Below, piece after piece: positions 22,700-35,920 of a DNA stretch of 64,000 nt. Within the stretch, counting starts at the first letter, position 1, and every line of letters begins with the position of its first letter. Position numbers and translations under genes: made by a program. The notes beneath the pieces were generated by a model. The model did not search any database. It saw nothing but the letters and a program-made list of their open reading frames with translations, and was not told the DNA's origin. This stretch comes from Zygaena filipendulae. Taxonomy: Eukaryota; Arthropoda; Insecta; Lepidoptera; Zygaenidae. Location of the stretch: assembly GCA_907165275.2 (NCBI GenBank), contig OU015654.1, positions 947,501-1,011,500 of the forward strand, in the 5' to 3' direction.

Positions 22700-25370
22700 T
22701 GTGAAGTGTCTGTTTGTTTTCCAATTAGCAACCTTTCACTAAATGGATATAAAATTATATATAAGTCACAAAATGTGATGACACTATGGTTGTAATCTAT
22801 CTGTCTTTGGAGCTACAGTATAAGTATAGGTACCTACCTTCTTTTCTAATACTAGTAGGTAAGTGCTGGTATTGGAAGTGCATTGGGTTTATTTATAGAA
22901 AGGATAGCATTTAACCACACGCCTTACCTATTACTTATTTCTTCATACGTCTTTCTTTTTACTTTTCTATCTGGAATACTAATTGCAAATCAAAAGAAAT
23001 GGACAAAAAAAATCATCTTTTATTTTAATTCTAATGTTAGCTCCCTTTCATAGTGACAAGTTTATGCAATCATCTGATTAGTTCACTTTTTTCTTCTATT
23101 CTTCTGTAATTAAAATGGTTGATGGTGTCTGTTAAAAAAAATCGTAAATAAACATGATATCGTATGACAAAGGCGACTGTTTATGCTTAAGACTCCGACA
23201 GTTCAGAAGTTAGTTCCACAAAAGAAAAATCAGGTAGTACTATCTATGTTTTAGTGGTTGCAGCAGAGAAAATATTATACTAAAGTAAGTACTTGCGATA
23301 ATTGGATCTTATTTCCAAAAATGTATTAGGTACTAGGTAACTGGCCCATAAATAAAGTTAAAAAAAAAAGTTTTTTTTTTTGCAGATATTTTCTTTTTTT
23401 TAGAAGTCAGGTAGGTAGGTACACTTCTTTTGGCGCGTTGAAGGTAAAATTTCAGCAGGTAACGGAAGTGACGCCCACAGCAGCTGACGAAAACTCTCTG
23501 TGAAATTGGTGCGTTCCAATTTATAAATTACATTCAAGGTGTGACTTGTGACGAACATAAGTTTTTACACACGCTTTTTTCCCTATGTGCCTGATCACAT
23601 ACGATTGTCAGCGCCTTAAGACAGACAGCGAAGCAGACAGGAAGATGTGTGACGTCACAGCATTCAGTCAACCCGATACTCCATTGTAAAGTAGATAGAT
23701 ATACATTCCAACGTTGCATAATATTTGCCAGTTATAAAGTCCAGTCAAGTTCCGGTCGGTTTGCTATAAGATATCAATTGTGTAATTGGATACGTTGATT
23801 AGTTAGCACTATTTCTTACTACAGAGACGTAGTAGATATTTGTTTTTGTATTCAATCGAAATGTCTTTTATATTTAAGTCTTCTTTATTTTGTGCTTACA
23901 TTTTTCGTTACAATAATGTTATCAAGTACTTATTATTATTTAAAAAAAATATTTTATTGACAATCTCTTTAGTGAATTTATTTAATTTTGACATCAAATT
24001 TAAATGTAATTTTTAAAGAGAAATAAATTATCTATCTATCTATGTAATTAATGAAAAGGTTGCCAAATTAGTGCTTTGGTTCACGGCTCAAAGCTATATT
24101 CCGACAAATTTTGAATTAAAAAGAAATAGGTGTTCAAAATAACTTGTAAAATATATCATTATGTATATTCGTCCCAAAGATAAACTTCACATCACAGTCA
24201 TATTAAAAAAAAATTGGTTTCACTCAATAGGTATAAGGTTCAACAAACTTTGCAGCATATACCTATACCTAGTAAGTATTTACATCATTTTCTACTCGCA
24301 TAAATTTAATAGGATATTTTCAATTAATTTCAATTTAACATGACATGAACGTGAAAAAAAATCCACACCACTTAATTAATGTTATTGTCCAATTAGATCT
24401 TCATGATTTTGGGAACCCTCCAGGGTTTCCGGCAAAACTATTTTCTTTACGAAGCTACAAATTTTCATTTGTCACGAAAACATTTTTCGTCCAAAGTTCA
24501 ACGACCCCGGGACAGTTAATGCCAAACATAAATCTCACTCGTTGATGCTGATAAAAGGCGCGCGTAATTCGCTTTTAACGATCTCCGGGAGACGAGCGAC
24601 GTTGTTTGTATGTATTTTTCACCCCACTCGCCTCGATTTGAGCACGAATTGTTGTTTTATTTTTAGCTCAAAGTTTATCACTAATAGTACAATATTTCAC
24701 CACGGACACGCTCGAAACTGAAAATTCATACAAAATGAAAAAAATCCGTGAAAACCCTGGATAATTCCAAATGCAATATCTAAGCGTGATTGTGAAATTA
24801 TTTAGTTTTAAAACGTTGAAATCATTTTCGTTGCCAAATTGAAAATATCATTATTTTTTTTTAATTATGTACAAGAAATTTGAGGGGGATTTAAATTTAA
24901 ATCTGTTTATCATTCTGTATAACTTTTGCTAGTAAACAAAGTCAATTATCACGAAAAAATTGACTGTCATAAATTATATTTTGGTCAAGTTTATATTGAA
25001 AGTTTGTACAAAATTATTGCTACTAAAATTATGTATTTTAAATACTATTATTGTAGTGCAATATACTAAATAGTAAAAACATCAGATATACCATCAGCGA
25101 AGCAAGAAATGAAAATCACAAAAAAGATACAAAATCTGTGAAGAAACTGTGATTATTTTTGTTTAGTAGTGATTTAAAAAAACAGATACCTATATGTTTA
25201 AAGTATTAGATATATTTTAATTGCTCAAACAAAAATGTATCACAGTTTGTTCCGAGGCTTTTTTAATTAAATTAATCAAAACGATAAATCAGAATCACCT
25301 AACAATTGCCATAGTTAAAGAAAAAGTAAAAGAGAAAGTCAATGTTATCAATTGAAGTCTTATCTTATAA
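22700..25370. other. Mostly single-copy AT-rich DNA
   Basis: No coding exon recognised. A TATAAAG with a downstream TCAAGTTCC at about 23735-23755, preceded by a TGACGTCA at 23651, is a weak promoter-like arrangement on the plus strand. Confidence 0.3.
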
Positions 25371-25375
25371 CGTGA

Positions 25376-25550
25376 CTAGCTGTGACCCTCTGTTTCACAC
25401 AGAACTCCCGCAGGAACTCCGAAGTAGTAGGCTACTTTACTTCTTAAACGTTCCCTGAACTAGGTACCTCAAATATTTCAAGATCGAAATCAGCCAAAAC
25501 GGTTCAGCCCTTCTCGAGTTTAATGAGACAAACGAACAGCAATTTATTTT
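25376..25550 (-). mobile_element. Helitron-like element
   Basis: Left end CTAGCTGTGACCCTCTGTTT, interior CAAAACGGTTCAGCCCTTCT, right end decayed. Confidence 0.65.
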
Positions 25551-25559
25551 TATATTTAA

Positions 25560-26330
25560 CATGATAGGTGGTCTTTTTAAGTATACGATAAACTTCGGAA
25601 GGGTTGGAATTCTATTTTCGTAATTTATAAAGACTAAACTTCAACACATATAATTATTAAATCTATAAAAAAAATATATAAATTTTATTAATGAACAATA
25701 AAAGCGATGGAATTCAATATAAAACGTCCACAACGCCCAGTGTGTAGTATGGCGCGTATTTCTGTGATGTTCTCATTGGTCGTAACTATTTTTATTGTAT
25801 AATCAATCAACTTTCAAATAAGATATTTCCATATGTTGTTTATATGTTAGCATTAGTGGCCATTGACTGTCTGATTTACGATCTTTATTCTGTGGCAAAC
25901 AGCAGTTGATGTTTCAATTAATTTTATTTATCATTATATTATTGGTCGATAAATTAATATCATACTTTTATATTATACTCATGATGATTTACACAACAAG
26001 CTCGAATGGGAGCGATTATGTATGTAGTTCTGTTTGATTCATCATTATCATTATCAATCGTTTATAGGTTTTCAATAATCTTAGTTTTAATAAGGTTACT
26101 TAGTAGTGTTTGGTAAAAACGAAATTGTACGAAAAAATCTCCCCCGACTCAAATGCCCTTGATTTTTTTTTCTACTTAACGTGAAAGCTGATCATGTAAA
26201 AAATACACTTTTGCATATAAATAAAAATGATTAAGATATTGTTCCAACACCTCCACCACCTCACCTCAGCTCTACTCTCTTTATATACTCCTGGTACTTA
26301 AATTTCAGGAAAAGTCGTTGTTATAATCTG
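25560..26330. other. AT-rich noncoding DNA
   Basis: No gene or intact repeat recognised. Confidence 0.4.
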
Positions 26331-26332
26331 TG

Positions 26333-26540
26333 TCCTTACCTACCTACTAATATTATGAACGCGAAAGTTTGTATGTATGTATGTTTGTTACTCTTTCACG
26401 CAAAAACTACTGAATGGATTTTAATGTAACTTTACGATAATATAGCTTAAACATCAGAATAACACATAGGGTACTTTTCATCCTGAAATTTCCGCGAAAT
26501 CGCCGAAATTAACGCGGGTGAAACCGCGGGGATCAGCTAG
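26333..26540 (+). mobile_element. Complete Helitron-like element
   Basis: Begins TCCTTACCTACCTACTAATA and ends with the hairpin GCGGGTGAAACCGCG and GGGATCAGCTAG before T. Confidence 0.8.
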
Positions 26541-27340
26541 TTCCTAATGATTAACAGCAACTATGACAAACAGAAGCAAAATGATTGATGTAGGCACTAT
26601 TTAAGATATCACACTGACTGATCTAGTGTATGCTCCAGAATTTCTTCACTAAGCTCACTATGGCAACTGTAATTGCGTAAAAAACTGCCCGTTTAAGAGC
26701 TAGTAGAGACTACGCGTTAAAGGCTGAAACACACACCCCGTGTTGACGTGACAGCGACTCGACGACAACGTGCTGCTATTAGATGTATTATAATACAATA
26801 ATATTCTAGAAAGTATTCACATAAGCAAATTTTTTTGCAGATTGGTCTGCCGATTCTAATCATATTATTACATATGTGGGCCCTCCGTCGTGCACAAAAT
26901 GTCGTTTATCCTAATTTGGTTGTTAGGCATCAATATGACTGTATAAGAAGGGACAGCGCGTCGCGCCAAATGTGTCCTTATAATAGTGGAATGTTGACGT
27001 CAAATCGTTGTTCAGCCGCGTCAACTGCAATGTGTTTCAACCTTAACAGTTATTACTAGAACCAAGACGTCACACGTGTTGCAAGTCCGGGTCAATCGTC
27101 CTGACCATCTGTTTTGTGACCATAGGAGATATTAATTAAAAACGTTCTTGAACCATGACGCCTCAAGTCTCACGTAATCAAAGGTGACGCCATATCGGTT
27201 ACTAGTTGATGCCTGTAGTTTCGGGGTCTCTTTGATCCGGGATGAAAAATGGTGTATGTTTTGAAAGTAACTGCAGTTTAGAATTAGTGAGGTTATCAGG
27301 GATCCGAATTTTTACCCACAATCTTAATTTCCAGTAGAGC
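26541..27340. other. Noncoding DNA with moderate CpG
   Basis: TTTTTTTGCAG at about 26834 looks like a splice acceptor, but the following frame has no ATG-initiated or recognisable protein. Confidence 0.3.
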
Positions 27341-27344
27341 ATAA

Positions 27345-27657
27345 TTATGATTCTAGTTCTACAATTTTTAGTAAAAAATATTAAACACGTATTTTTTCTT
27401 TTTTTACGTAATCAAAAAATAACGGCGATACATTGAGTTGAAATTTTGCGTGACATCACAATTCGGTGCAGTTTGTATGGGGGCTAATACTGAATACTGA
27501 CGTCACGAGTCCCCCACCCTAAAATTTAATGCGCTCTATCTATGTTTATCTTCATTATTTGAAAAAGCAAAAAAGACGTGTCTATTAATTATTTTATTTT
27601 CTAACTGACGGACTAATTAGAATTTGGATTTTCATACCCTGGAGAAAACCCAATTGT
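27345..27657 (-). mobile_element. CRE-bearing MITE, copy 2
   Basis: Carries AATAACGGCGATACATTGAG, GCGTGACATCAC, CTGACGTCACGAGTCCCCC and TTTCTAACTGACGGACTAAT of the family. Ends are eroded. Confidence 0.7.
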
Positions 27658-27659
27658 AA

Positions 27660-28450
27660 GTCGGAAAACTCTTTATTATGTAAAGTTTAACTGAAATTTT
27701 TCAGACTTACTCTACCCTGTTCTCTGCATCGATTTCTTTTGAATGGGATATATACTTACAAAATGATTTTTTAAGGAAGTGCTAGTGTTTTGTGATATAA
27801 CAAGGTTTCAATTTACTATTTGATGATGGTTGTGTCTGATATTATTTAATTATATATCTTTGAATATTCTTGAACCAATTTTGACATCTCTACAATGTAC
27901 CCATGAAGTACTTATCAACCATAGTTTAAGAACAATTAATTTCACCTTAGCACTTGTTCAAATAATATTGTCTCATTAGCATTTCCACTCGTCCTCATCA
28001 TAAAATATAACCCGAAGACAGAGCACACAGATAACGGGACGTACTTGACTCGCAAAGTGTGATGTTTTGTAGTGATTGGTACGCATCCTCGTAAATCATC
28101 GACTCGATATCGATAGATTCGAATACGACTCATTCGAGTGTTGATAATATCGATCAACAGTTAAAGTGGGATATAAATGTTATGATTTGATGATTTGATG
28201 ATTTGATCGTAACATAAACTTGTAAATATGAACACGCTCGTAATACGGAGAAGTAGCAGATTGAAGTCTCACTATTGACGTTTCATATTGTAAAAGATCA
28301 GTTGGTGAATGTATTTTCCTTAAGTAGGAAATCTGCGAAAACTAATATGTAAATTAAAATGGCTACGATTTTACTCTTATATATTTCAAAGTATGTGAAG
28401 TTGTTAAGATGTTTGTTAGTGAAATACACAAACGGCTGAACGGTTTTCGC
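27660..28450. other. AT-rich noncoding DNA with a short minisatellite
   Basis: GATTTGAT repeated four times at 28182-28208; several ATCGAT words at 28100-28155. Confidence 0.45.
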
Positions 28451-28454
28451 AAAT

Positions 28455-28575
28455 AGAATATGCTCAGGATTGAAATATCAATAGGATAATTGTACGCATA
28501 AATTTTCAAATAAATCCCTAAATTCACGCAAGCGACGAAGCGGGCAATAGCTTGTACTGCTCGAAGCAGGTAGTA
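28455..28575 (+). mobile_element. Decayed Helitron-like fragment
   Basis: Ends ACGCAAGCGACGAAGCGGGC and AATAGCTTG, similar to the 3' end at about 51465. Confidence 0.35.
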
Positions 28576-28621
28576 CACTATAAGTTCACAGAAGTGACAC
28601 AGGTTCTATGAATGCTTACCC

Positions 28622-28864
28622 TAACCGCCGCACTCAGAGTCGACTTTAAAGATTACTTAGTTAAGTATTGATTTTTAAAACAAAACTGCCGCAATCAGAC
28701 AAGTTTAATAAATTAATGTCAATTGGCATTTAACTAATTAAGTTACATCTCATTGAATGCCAATTAACATTAATTTACTGAACATCTCTGATTGCGGCAG
28801 TTTTGTTTCAAAAATCTATACTTAACTAAGTAATCATTAAAGTCGACTCTGAGTGCGGCGGTTA
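28622..28864. mobile_element. Palindromic MITE family A, copy 1
   Basis: 243 bp from TAACCGCCGCACTCAGAGTC to its inverse. The arms include GATTACTTAGTTAAGTAT and AAACTGCCGCAATCAGA; the centre has AATGCCAATTAACATTAATT. Two further copies are at 45231 and 45909. Confidence 0.85.
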
Positions 28865-29089
28865 ATGTTGCTTAGCTGACCGCTTAGGTAATTTTTTACC
28901 ATTTTTTGTATAAAAAAAAATTGTATGTATATACCTAGCTAGCAAGTGTTTTAATGTGATGATCTGATTCTACATACAGGTGTCAAATTAGTGATGGGAC
29001 ACAAATGATTACCGATAACAATATCGATAGGATGTACAACAGGGTAGCAGCCACTGTCGTAGACAGGAGTGTGGTTATAATCTTTACTA

Positions 29090-29165
29090 TAACAAAATGT
29101 GAATGTGAGTTTATTTGTTTGTTTGTTATGCTTTTTCGTTACGCTTTTGCCTCGCCCCCCCGTAG
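29090..29165 (+). mobile_element. Helitron-like 5' fragment
   Basis: AAATGTGAATGTGAGTTTAT and the TTTGTTTGTT run, then it breaks into CpG-rich DNA. Confidence 0.45.
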
Positions 29166-29320
29166 CAGGTGTCACGTTACCGCTCTTCTGTCTGTGTAGC
29201 AGCGTCTGCGCTCGCGCAGCGTTTGTTGTGACTTCGTGTTTTTACCGCGCGGCAGGAAACGAGCGGCCGTGGCTCGGTCGGCAACGGCACTAATTGCCAT
29301 CTGCCAGTGGCGCTAGCAGT
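29165..29320. other. CpG-rich single-copy patch
   Basis: GCGTCTGCGCTCGCGCAGCG and GAAACGAGCGGCCGTGGCTC; frames are not protein-like. Possible regulatory block. Confidence 0.25.
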
Positions 29321-29410
29321 TAATGATGCCTGTACTAATAGTGGCTAAAGTATTTTTACGCAACACGAAAACGTAATGTTCAAAACTGTATGATAAAAAT
29401 ACAAGTGGAG

Positions 29411-29981
29411 TCTATTATAAATGCGAATGTGAGTTTCGCCGGCTCCAGGGAATAAACCGGTAATGTCAAAATTTCAAATTTTACACGAAAAATAAAAATG
29501 AAACATTTTTCATTCATAACTTTTCTTAAAAACAAGTTACAAGGGTTAAGCCTCGTTTTTAAAATGAATACTATAACATTATGATAAAATACAATGAATA
29601 ATATGGTTCTTATTTGATATTTAAATTATTCGTTAAAATGAAAGTATTACCTACTTATGGTTTTAGAAAAAAACCCTTAATCTTTCGTATCTTTGGTAAG
29701 TTCAAGATAAAAATTCTAGAAAAAATTAACAATATGTATTCCTAGCTCTAGATACCTACTAAATCTGGAATAACATGAAGAACCCCGTAATAGCCTTTTA
29801 CCGGTTTATTCCCTGAGGACGTCGGTTTGTTTGTTACGCTTTCACGCCTTTACTTCTGAATTGATCATCATGTGCGACCGAATTTTCAGGGGCACAGAGA
29901 AGGATATAGGGTGCTTTTTATCACGGAATTCCCGTGGGCGACTACGAAATAAACGCAGGTGAAATCGGGGGAAACAATTAG
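29411..29981 (+). mobile_element. Helitron-like element interrupted by a MITE
   Basis: The 5' part TCTATTATAAATGCGAATGT runs to GTGAGTTT at 29436 and resumes at GTTTGTTTGTTACGC (29825). It ends in a mutated terminus (AACAATTAG instead of CAGCTAG). Confidence 0.75.
29437..29824. mobile_element. MITE nested in a Helitron-like element
   Basis: 388 bp. The left end CTCCAGGGAATAAACCGGTA and right end TTACCGGTTTATTCCCTGAG are inverse copies with a few mismatches in the outermost bases. The host element's TTTGTTTGTT core is split by it. Confidence 0.75.
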
Positions 29982-30089
29982 TAAATAAATAAAATGTGAA
30001 AAAATTGAAATACTTACCTATATGAAAAAATATATAAAAACATAGGTATTAACTGAAATCCACAATTCATTTTAGTTTGTCTTCTTCAA

Positions 30090-30235
30090 TCTACACTAAT
30101 ATTATAAAAATAGATAATCTCAAAAAGCTTCTTATACGAAGCTTCAATGTCCTGAGTGCCATAGGGTAAGTTTTATCCCGAAATTCCGAAGAGAACTGCG
30201 AAATTAACACAAGTGAAACGGCGGGTATCAACTAG
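30090..30235 (+). mobile_element. Helitron-like element
   Basis: TCTACACTAATATTATAAAA at the start; GAAACGGCGGGTATCAACTAG at the end. Confidence 0.7.
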
Positions 30236-31950
30236 TTTCTGATGAAATGAGTGAGGCAGACAGTTTCTCGAGAGGTGACCGGCTCAGCAGTTTAGGTACC
30301 TATACGACTATTCAGTTTTGAGGCTAAATTTACATTATTCTCTGTGTTAAACAGTCGATAGATAAACAGATCTTCCGACCTATCCCTACTTATACATATT
30401 ATGTAGTTTATAAATTAAATTAAGGCTAGGTAGGCAGGTACTAAAAAGACTGGGGTAAGGTAGGTGTATAGTTAGTTATAGTTATACGTGTGTAGTTAGG
30501 ATTATGCGAGTGTTTGCCACACTAGCGCCACTTTACTTTACTTTGAATCACTGGAAAATGTTTTAGTAATTTACTAGGTCTTCGATTGTTTTATAGCCGT
30601 CTGAGTAAAACGTTTTATCGATGTTTAATCCATATACTTACAGGAAAAAGTCGCTGGTAGTTTTTAGATATTATCTAGTTTTATGTAAACGAAATCGATA
30701 GTCGATGCAATCGAGCGTAGCGCTTCACTTTTTGCCGCTTGAGACACTTGGCAAAAGTTATTTTTAACCGTTTCAAATTAATTACAATCCAAGGAAAAAG
30801 ACGTCTAGTCTTCTAATTAAAATTGCGTCGAGGTAATTTAGTGTTTGTAACATGAAATCTATCAAAATATACAATATCAAACAAGACCTGAAATGGATAG
30901 ACAATATATATTTTCTCTATAAAAATTACATTTACCAACATTATAATGTTATTCAAAATTAAATAAATTCACTAAAGAGATGGTCAATTTGTTAAAAATG
31001 TAAATAATAATATCTCTAAATTAATTATAACGAAATATGTGGAAACACTTGGCCAGAAAATAGGCAGACCTTAATAAATAAATAATGCCATGGCCCATGG
31101 ATACTCTTTTACAGAGTATAATAATTCATTTAATAGAATGTTATCTATATACCATAGATATAATATGGTAAAATATGTAATTAAATGAAAAATGAAAACC
31201 AAAATCGATTTTATCAAAAGTATTAGTTTCATAATCCAAGACTTCGTAACGTTTTGCTACTCCGTGAATTCATCACGTTCAAAGACGAAGAACTCTACCA
31301 TGGATCTCTTCTAAATCCGGTACTCTCATTCTGACATTCCCCAAGATCTTCACTAGACTATTGGTCTATCTCGAGGTACGTCTACCTAAAACAGGTTTGG
31401 TACGCAACTATCACTCTTTCCCAAACATTTTCTGCTCCAATGACAGCTCTACAAGCGATACGCCCCGCCCTCTGCCGCTTCAATTTTGCAATACTTTGAT
31501 CTATGACGATCACATTAGTACATATTATTATAATATTATTAACTTTTACTAAAGTTATTATTATTGATCGCTTGTGCTGAGTTTTCTAGCGTTAACGCTA
31601 CAAGTCTTGCGGATTAATCCCTCCCGAAATGAGACATTTCTACACTAAATAAAAGCACTATAAGCATCCAGTAAAACTGAATAAAACTGGTTCTTTAAAA
31701 CTGGATAAAACTGGTCTTTTACATTCAATTTTCTAATACACTTTCAGTGTCAAAGACAAATCTTCATAAAAATTTAACCCTTTTTACACATTTCTGAAAG
31801 GCAAAACGCGTCTCAAAGGCAGGTGCAATAGAGTTGACTAAATGAAAAATACAAAGAGCCATAGACTAAATGGTGGACGAAGATTACCTAAAATATAATA
31901 TACAGAGAACCTTTTAATTAATACGATCCATGTTAAAAAAGGACATTATT
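30236..31950. other. AT-rich noncoding DNA
   Basis: No gene or intact repeat recognised. Confidence 0.4.
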
Positions 31951-31961
31951 CCTTTTTTTTA

Positions 31962-32299
31962 CAATAATGGGCTAGTTGACTAATTTTTTTAATAATTTAG
32001 ATTAATAAAAAATATTGGACACGTATTTTTTATTTTTTTACGTAATCAAAAAATAACGGCGATACACTGAGTTGATTGAGTTGACGTCACAACCCGCGCG
32101 GTGCAGTTTGTACGGGGCTTATACTGAATATTGACGTCATGAGTCCCCCACCCTAAACTTTAATGCATTTTATCTATGTGTATTTTCATTGAGTATTGGG
32201 TATTCTTCAGAGTATTTTTTACTAATCTACATGACGGACTAAAAAAAAAATTGTCAAGTAGCCAATTTTGATTTTCAAAAATCGTCAACATCCCTATTG
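31962..32299 (-). mobile_element. CRE-bearing MITE, copy 3
   Basis: Runs from CAATAATGGGCTAGTTGAC to AACATCCCTATTG and carries GATACACTGAGTTG, TTGACGTCACAACC and GAGTCCCCCACCC. Confidence 0.8.
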
Positions 32300-32870
32300 A
32301 CTCTTTCAGTTAGAATACCTAATGCTTAGAAAAAAAGCGATTGTAATTTTATTATAACGTTTCTCTGTACTTATATATTTTACATTCTTGCCGGAAAACT
32401 GTTAGTCAATAGTGACCACTCATGCAGAGGATTCCAAAGTACCTATAATAGTACAGTCCTACCGAACCCTAAAAACGAGCGAAGCACGTCTAATAAGCTC
32501 GTATTGCTCCACTGCCTACCTGCCTAATTAGTTAAAGATTATTATGCAAATGCTGCTATGGCTGTCTGTCTGTTGGTGTCATTAATATTATATACGACGT
32601 GTATTAGATTTTATTATAATGTAATAAAAATGTAATAATAATATACTTGAACATAATCACACAGCGCCACCTGCCGCTAGAGTTTGTACTATGGGTACAA
32701 GACGTCTGATATAATACGTACTTAATATACCTTTTTTGTAAATACATTTTTTATGATACATAGTTACATACTGAATATCGACACCAATATTAAATATATT
32801 ACACAAACTTTAAAAATACCTAGTGAGCAAAAGACAGAAGACGTTGGCACTTTTTGTTTAATTCTTTTAT
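32300..32870. other. AT-rich noncoding DNA
   Basis: No gene or intact repeat recognised. Confidence 0.4.
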
Positions 32871-32874
32871 AGAA

Positions 32875-33125
32875 GCTGTGTCCCGCGGTTTCACCTGTGT
32901 GAGTATCAGAATTCCCGCAGGAATTCCAAAGTAGCCTAATTTACTGCTTATAACATCAGCTAATTGCCAGTGAAAGTCTCGTCAAAATGATTCCAACCGT
33001 TTCGGTGATTAGCTGTTCCCGCGTTGATTTCGGAGTTCCTGCGGAAATTCAGGGATAAAAAGTACCCTATGTTTTTCGCTACCCCTAAAAACATGTTTGC
33101 GAAATTTCATGATGATCGGATGACA
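32875..33125 (-). mobile_element. Two Helitron-like pieces in tandem, minus orientation
   Basis: First piece: AAGCTGTGTCCCGCGGTTTC to AACCGTTTCGG. Second: TTAGCTGTTCCCGCGTTGAT to the GATGATCGGATGA region. Both lack a proper 5' end. Confidence 0.65.
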
Positions 33126-33219
33126 CCTTTTCAGGGGTACAGAGAAGGACATATGATACTTTTTTTATTCACGCGGGAATTCCGAAATCAACGCGGGTGA
33201 AACCGCGGGGGAAAGCTAG
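33126..33219 (+). mobile_element. Helitron-like 3' piece facing the opposite way
   Basis: CAGGGGTACAGAGAAGGACA leads to the hairpin ACGCGGGTGAAACCGCG and AAAGCTAG. Together with the preceding pieces it forms a head-to-head compound. Confidence 0.7.
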
Positions 33220-35440
33220 TTATTAATAATTATGTATATTTACCTATTTTCTATTATTGACTATCGCTTTTTTTTAATAAAACCTAACTGAGTCACAAAA
33301 AACAGATACCCAGATTAGGTCTGATCCAAAAACCTAGAAAACCCAATTTCTCAGAACACGTAGGTATAGCTCGCACGATAATACCTACCTGGATCCTTCC
33401 CATCGCGATCACACGTTCACGCGTGTAAGTTCTTTTGTATATTTATTATTTAATCTTTAATCTCCAATTCGCCGCTTTGATCTTTCATCGTGTCAATAAT
33501 TCACTATCGGACGAGCGAGTGGAAGCAATGCGGCCAGATGGTAGCCGCTGGTGGCTTCTTTAGGCGCAATATGAGGCCAGGCAATAATATCTAGAGACGT
33601 TGGATTGAAACCTCAATACGATACCATGCACTAAAATCATAAACTCACATTATGAGTAGGTAGGTACTCGGATAACGTATTTTGGATACAAAGTAGGTAC
33701 TATATAAAGGTAACGGAGTATGCAAGAGTGACGTAAGCCATCACTTGTTTTAATATTATATACAATAGTGTAGGTAGAGCCAAGGTTTAAACTTTTTATA
33801 CGGTAACTTGTAAAAATTTTTCATACCACCTGCTCGACAATGTCCAATTACAGATCACGCAATCTCGACTTAAAGCTAGGCATTACATCCCAACCAAAAG
33901 GAGGTAATATTGACTGAAACTCCCAAAAGAGTAAAGCGATTTGAGTTTAGAACGTTAAAATTTGTGGGAAAACTCTTAGCATTTTATTCTTTTTATGTGA
34001 TCTGCCTGTGGTGGCCAGTTCGATTTTCGAATAAACTCTCTTTACGATGCCCGTTTAAAGAGGGTTTATGTCTCGCAGTAGGTATGAAAAGTAGAGTATG
34101 CACCTCGAGGATAAAGCCTGTCTTCGTCACGGGCAGCTTTAACCCCTCGCTTCACTCAGGACTCTACATAACTCCCTCGCTTTGCTAAATTTAAATTTTT
34201 TAATCCTTAACTCTAGTCTCATGAACTCTAGAGTCCCTCCTTACGCTCAGGATCCAATATAACACCCGTGACGTGAGAAATGCATATCTACTATTCTATA
34301 TTCGTAATTTTTGTTTCTTTCCTAGTCTTATTTTACATAATAGCTCCTTGCATTGCTAAATGCGCGAATCGTCTTTATTAATGACATCTTTTCTGTTATT
34401 GTCTTCTTACGTTATCTTTATCGAAATCTACGATTACTTCATTCGTTGTACCCCGTCGTGTCAACAATTGTCTTTTTAATGACAGTGGCTGCAGTAAGTA
34501 CTGCGTTCTTGAAGCTTTGATAAAAGTACGATGCACGATGTACTCTCGGGAAACAATAGCATTACGCATATCTTTGCCAGCTGTAAGAAGTGAGTATGTG
34601 AAAGAAACATATTTAATCTCCGTAAGTAACTATAGCTTCACCAACGTGTGAGTGTAGCAAATCTTGAAAAAATCCCTTAACGTCCAAAGAATAAAACTTT
34701 CTGAAGTAGGTATGTATGATGAATATTCAATGAAGATTTCATGTTTTGAGATTTAATCTATTCTGATTAAAGATGTGAGGACGTCTCCGAAGCGTGTTCA
34801 GCACTTTCCTGTCGGTAACTCCACTTGTACATCGATGGCTTCACAAGTTGCGGCCGGTGCACATTATTTTTCTAATAATAAACTCAAGAAGTCATTGGTG
34901 AAACAGCTAATGAGTAACAGGTCTATTTGTTGTATACTTGCCGTCGGAGCGTGCTTTGTTTTGCTTCAGTTCATTGGGGAGAAGCTTGTCTATAGATCAG
35001 TGTATTCTCGAACAACTTAAAGACGTAGAAACAAAAATTGAATATACCTACTTAAGAAAAATTAGACGGGTACAACACAAATAACGCTCATGAAGAAAAC
35101 GAATAGGTAGGTACTTGTGTCAAAAATTCACGCGAGCGATTCCCCAGACAGAAAGCTAGTGTGCAATTTTAATATGTTTCAGTCACCAATTGATGTTTTG
35201 GATTGAATCCAGAGTGACAAAGACAGATAAACACAATTTTATAAGACAGCTTCGGGAAGTTCGTATGAAGTAGTTTTATGATTGTTGGCACTGCTTAATT
35301 TTGTGTACCGGTTTGAAATTAATGGAAAAAGTAGTTAATAATATACCTACCTATAGGAAAATGGGTGTCAAAAATAGATTTTAGATTCTTGCAACTTGGA
35401 GACGGATTACCACCCGATCAAGGATTTCATTTATAAAACT
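33220..35440. other. Noncoding DNA, a few Helitron-like scraps
   Basis: The part 34130-34260 has repeated CCCTCGCTTCACTCAGGACT-like wording. ACGCGAGCG and GAAAGCTAG at 35128-35160 are a decayed 3' end. Reading frames at 33910 and 34775 show no protein features. Confidence 0.35.
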
Positions 35441-35444
35441 AACT

Positions 35445-35920
35445 ATGCCCCGCGGTTTCAACCGCGGTAATTTCAGAGTTCACGTGGGAATTCCGGGATA
35501 AAAAGTACCCTATATCCTTTTCTGTATTCCTGACAACGTGCATGCCAAATTTCATTCAAATCCGTTAAGCCGTTTTTGCGTGATTGAGTAAACGTATGCG
35601 AGGATAAGAGCTCGAAAGCGCATTTTCATCCGACTTGCTTCAAATTTATCGTCACTGCTCAGCTCCTATGTGTCGTAGCGTTATGTTATATAGTCTAAAA
35701 CCTGCCTAGAAGTATGGATTACAGTCGTACCAAGTTTGGTTAAAATCCCTTCAGTAGTTTTTGACCCATGCGTGCACATACAGACAGACAGACAAAAAAT
35801 TTACTGATTGCATTTTTGGCATCAGTATCGATCACCATTTATCCTCCAATATTAATTTTGAATATATATTCAATGTACAGAATTGACCTCAGTACAGTTT
35901 TATTATAAGTATAGATATAG
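35445..35920 (-). mobile_element. Long Helitron-like element
   Basis: The left end ACTATGCCCCGCGGTTTC has lost the CTAG. The body continues past the usual length with CAGTAGTTTTTGACCCATGC and TTCAATGTACAGAATTGACC to a TTTTATTATAAGTATAGAT end, so it may be two adjoining copies. Confidence 0.6.

Noticed and set aside
26835..27059. Cys-containing frame after TTTTTTTGCAG
   Set aside because: No ATG, no donor and no family; the acceptor-like site alone is not enough.
27860..27890. WFK-like Ig motif on the minus strand
   Set aside because: Stops lie immediately on both sides; no exon.
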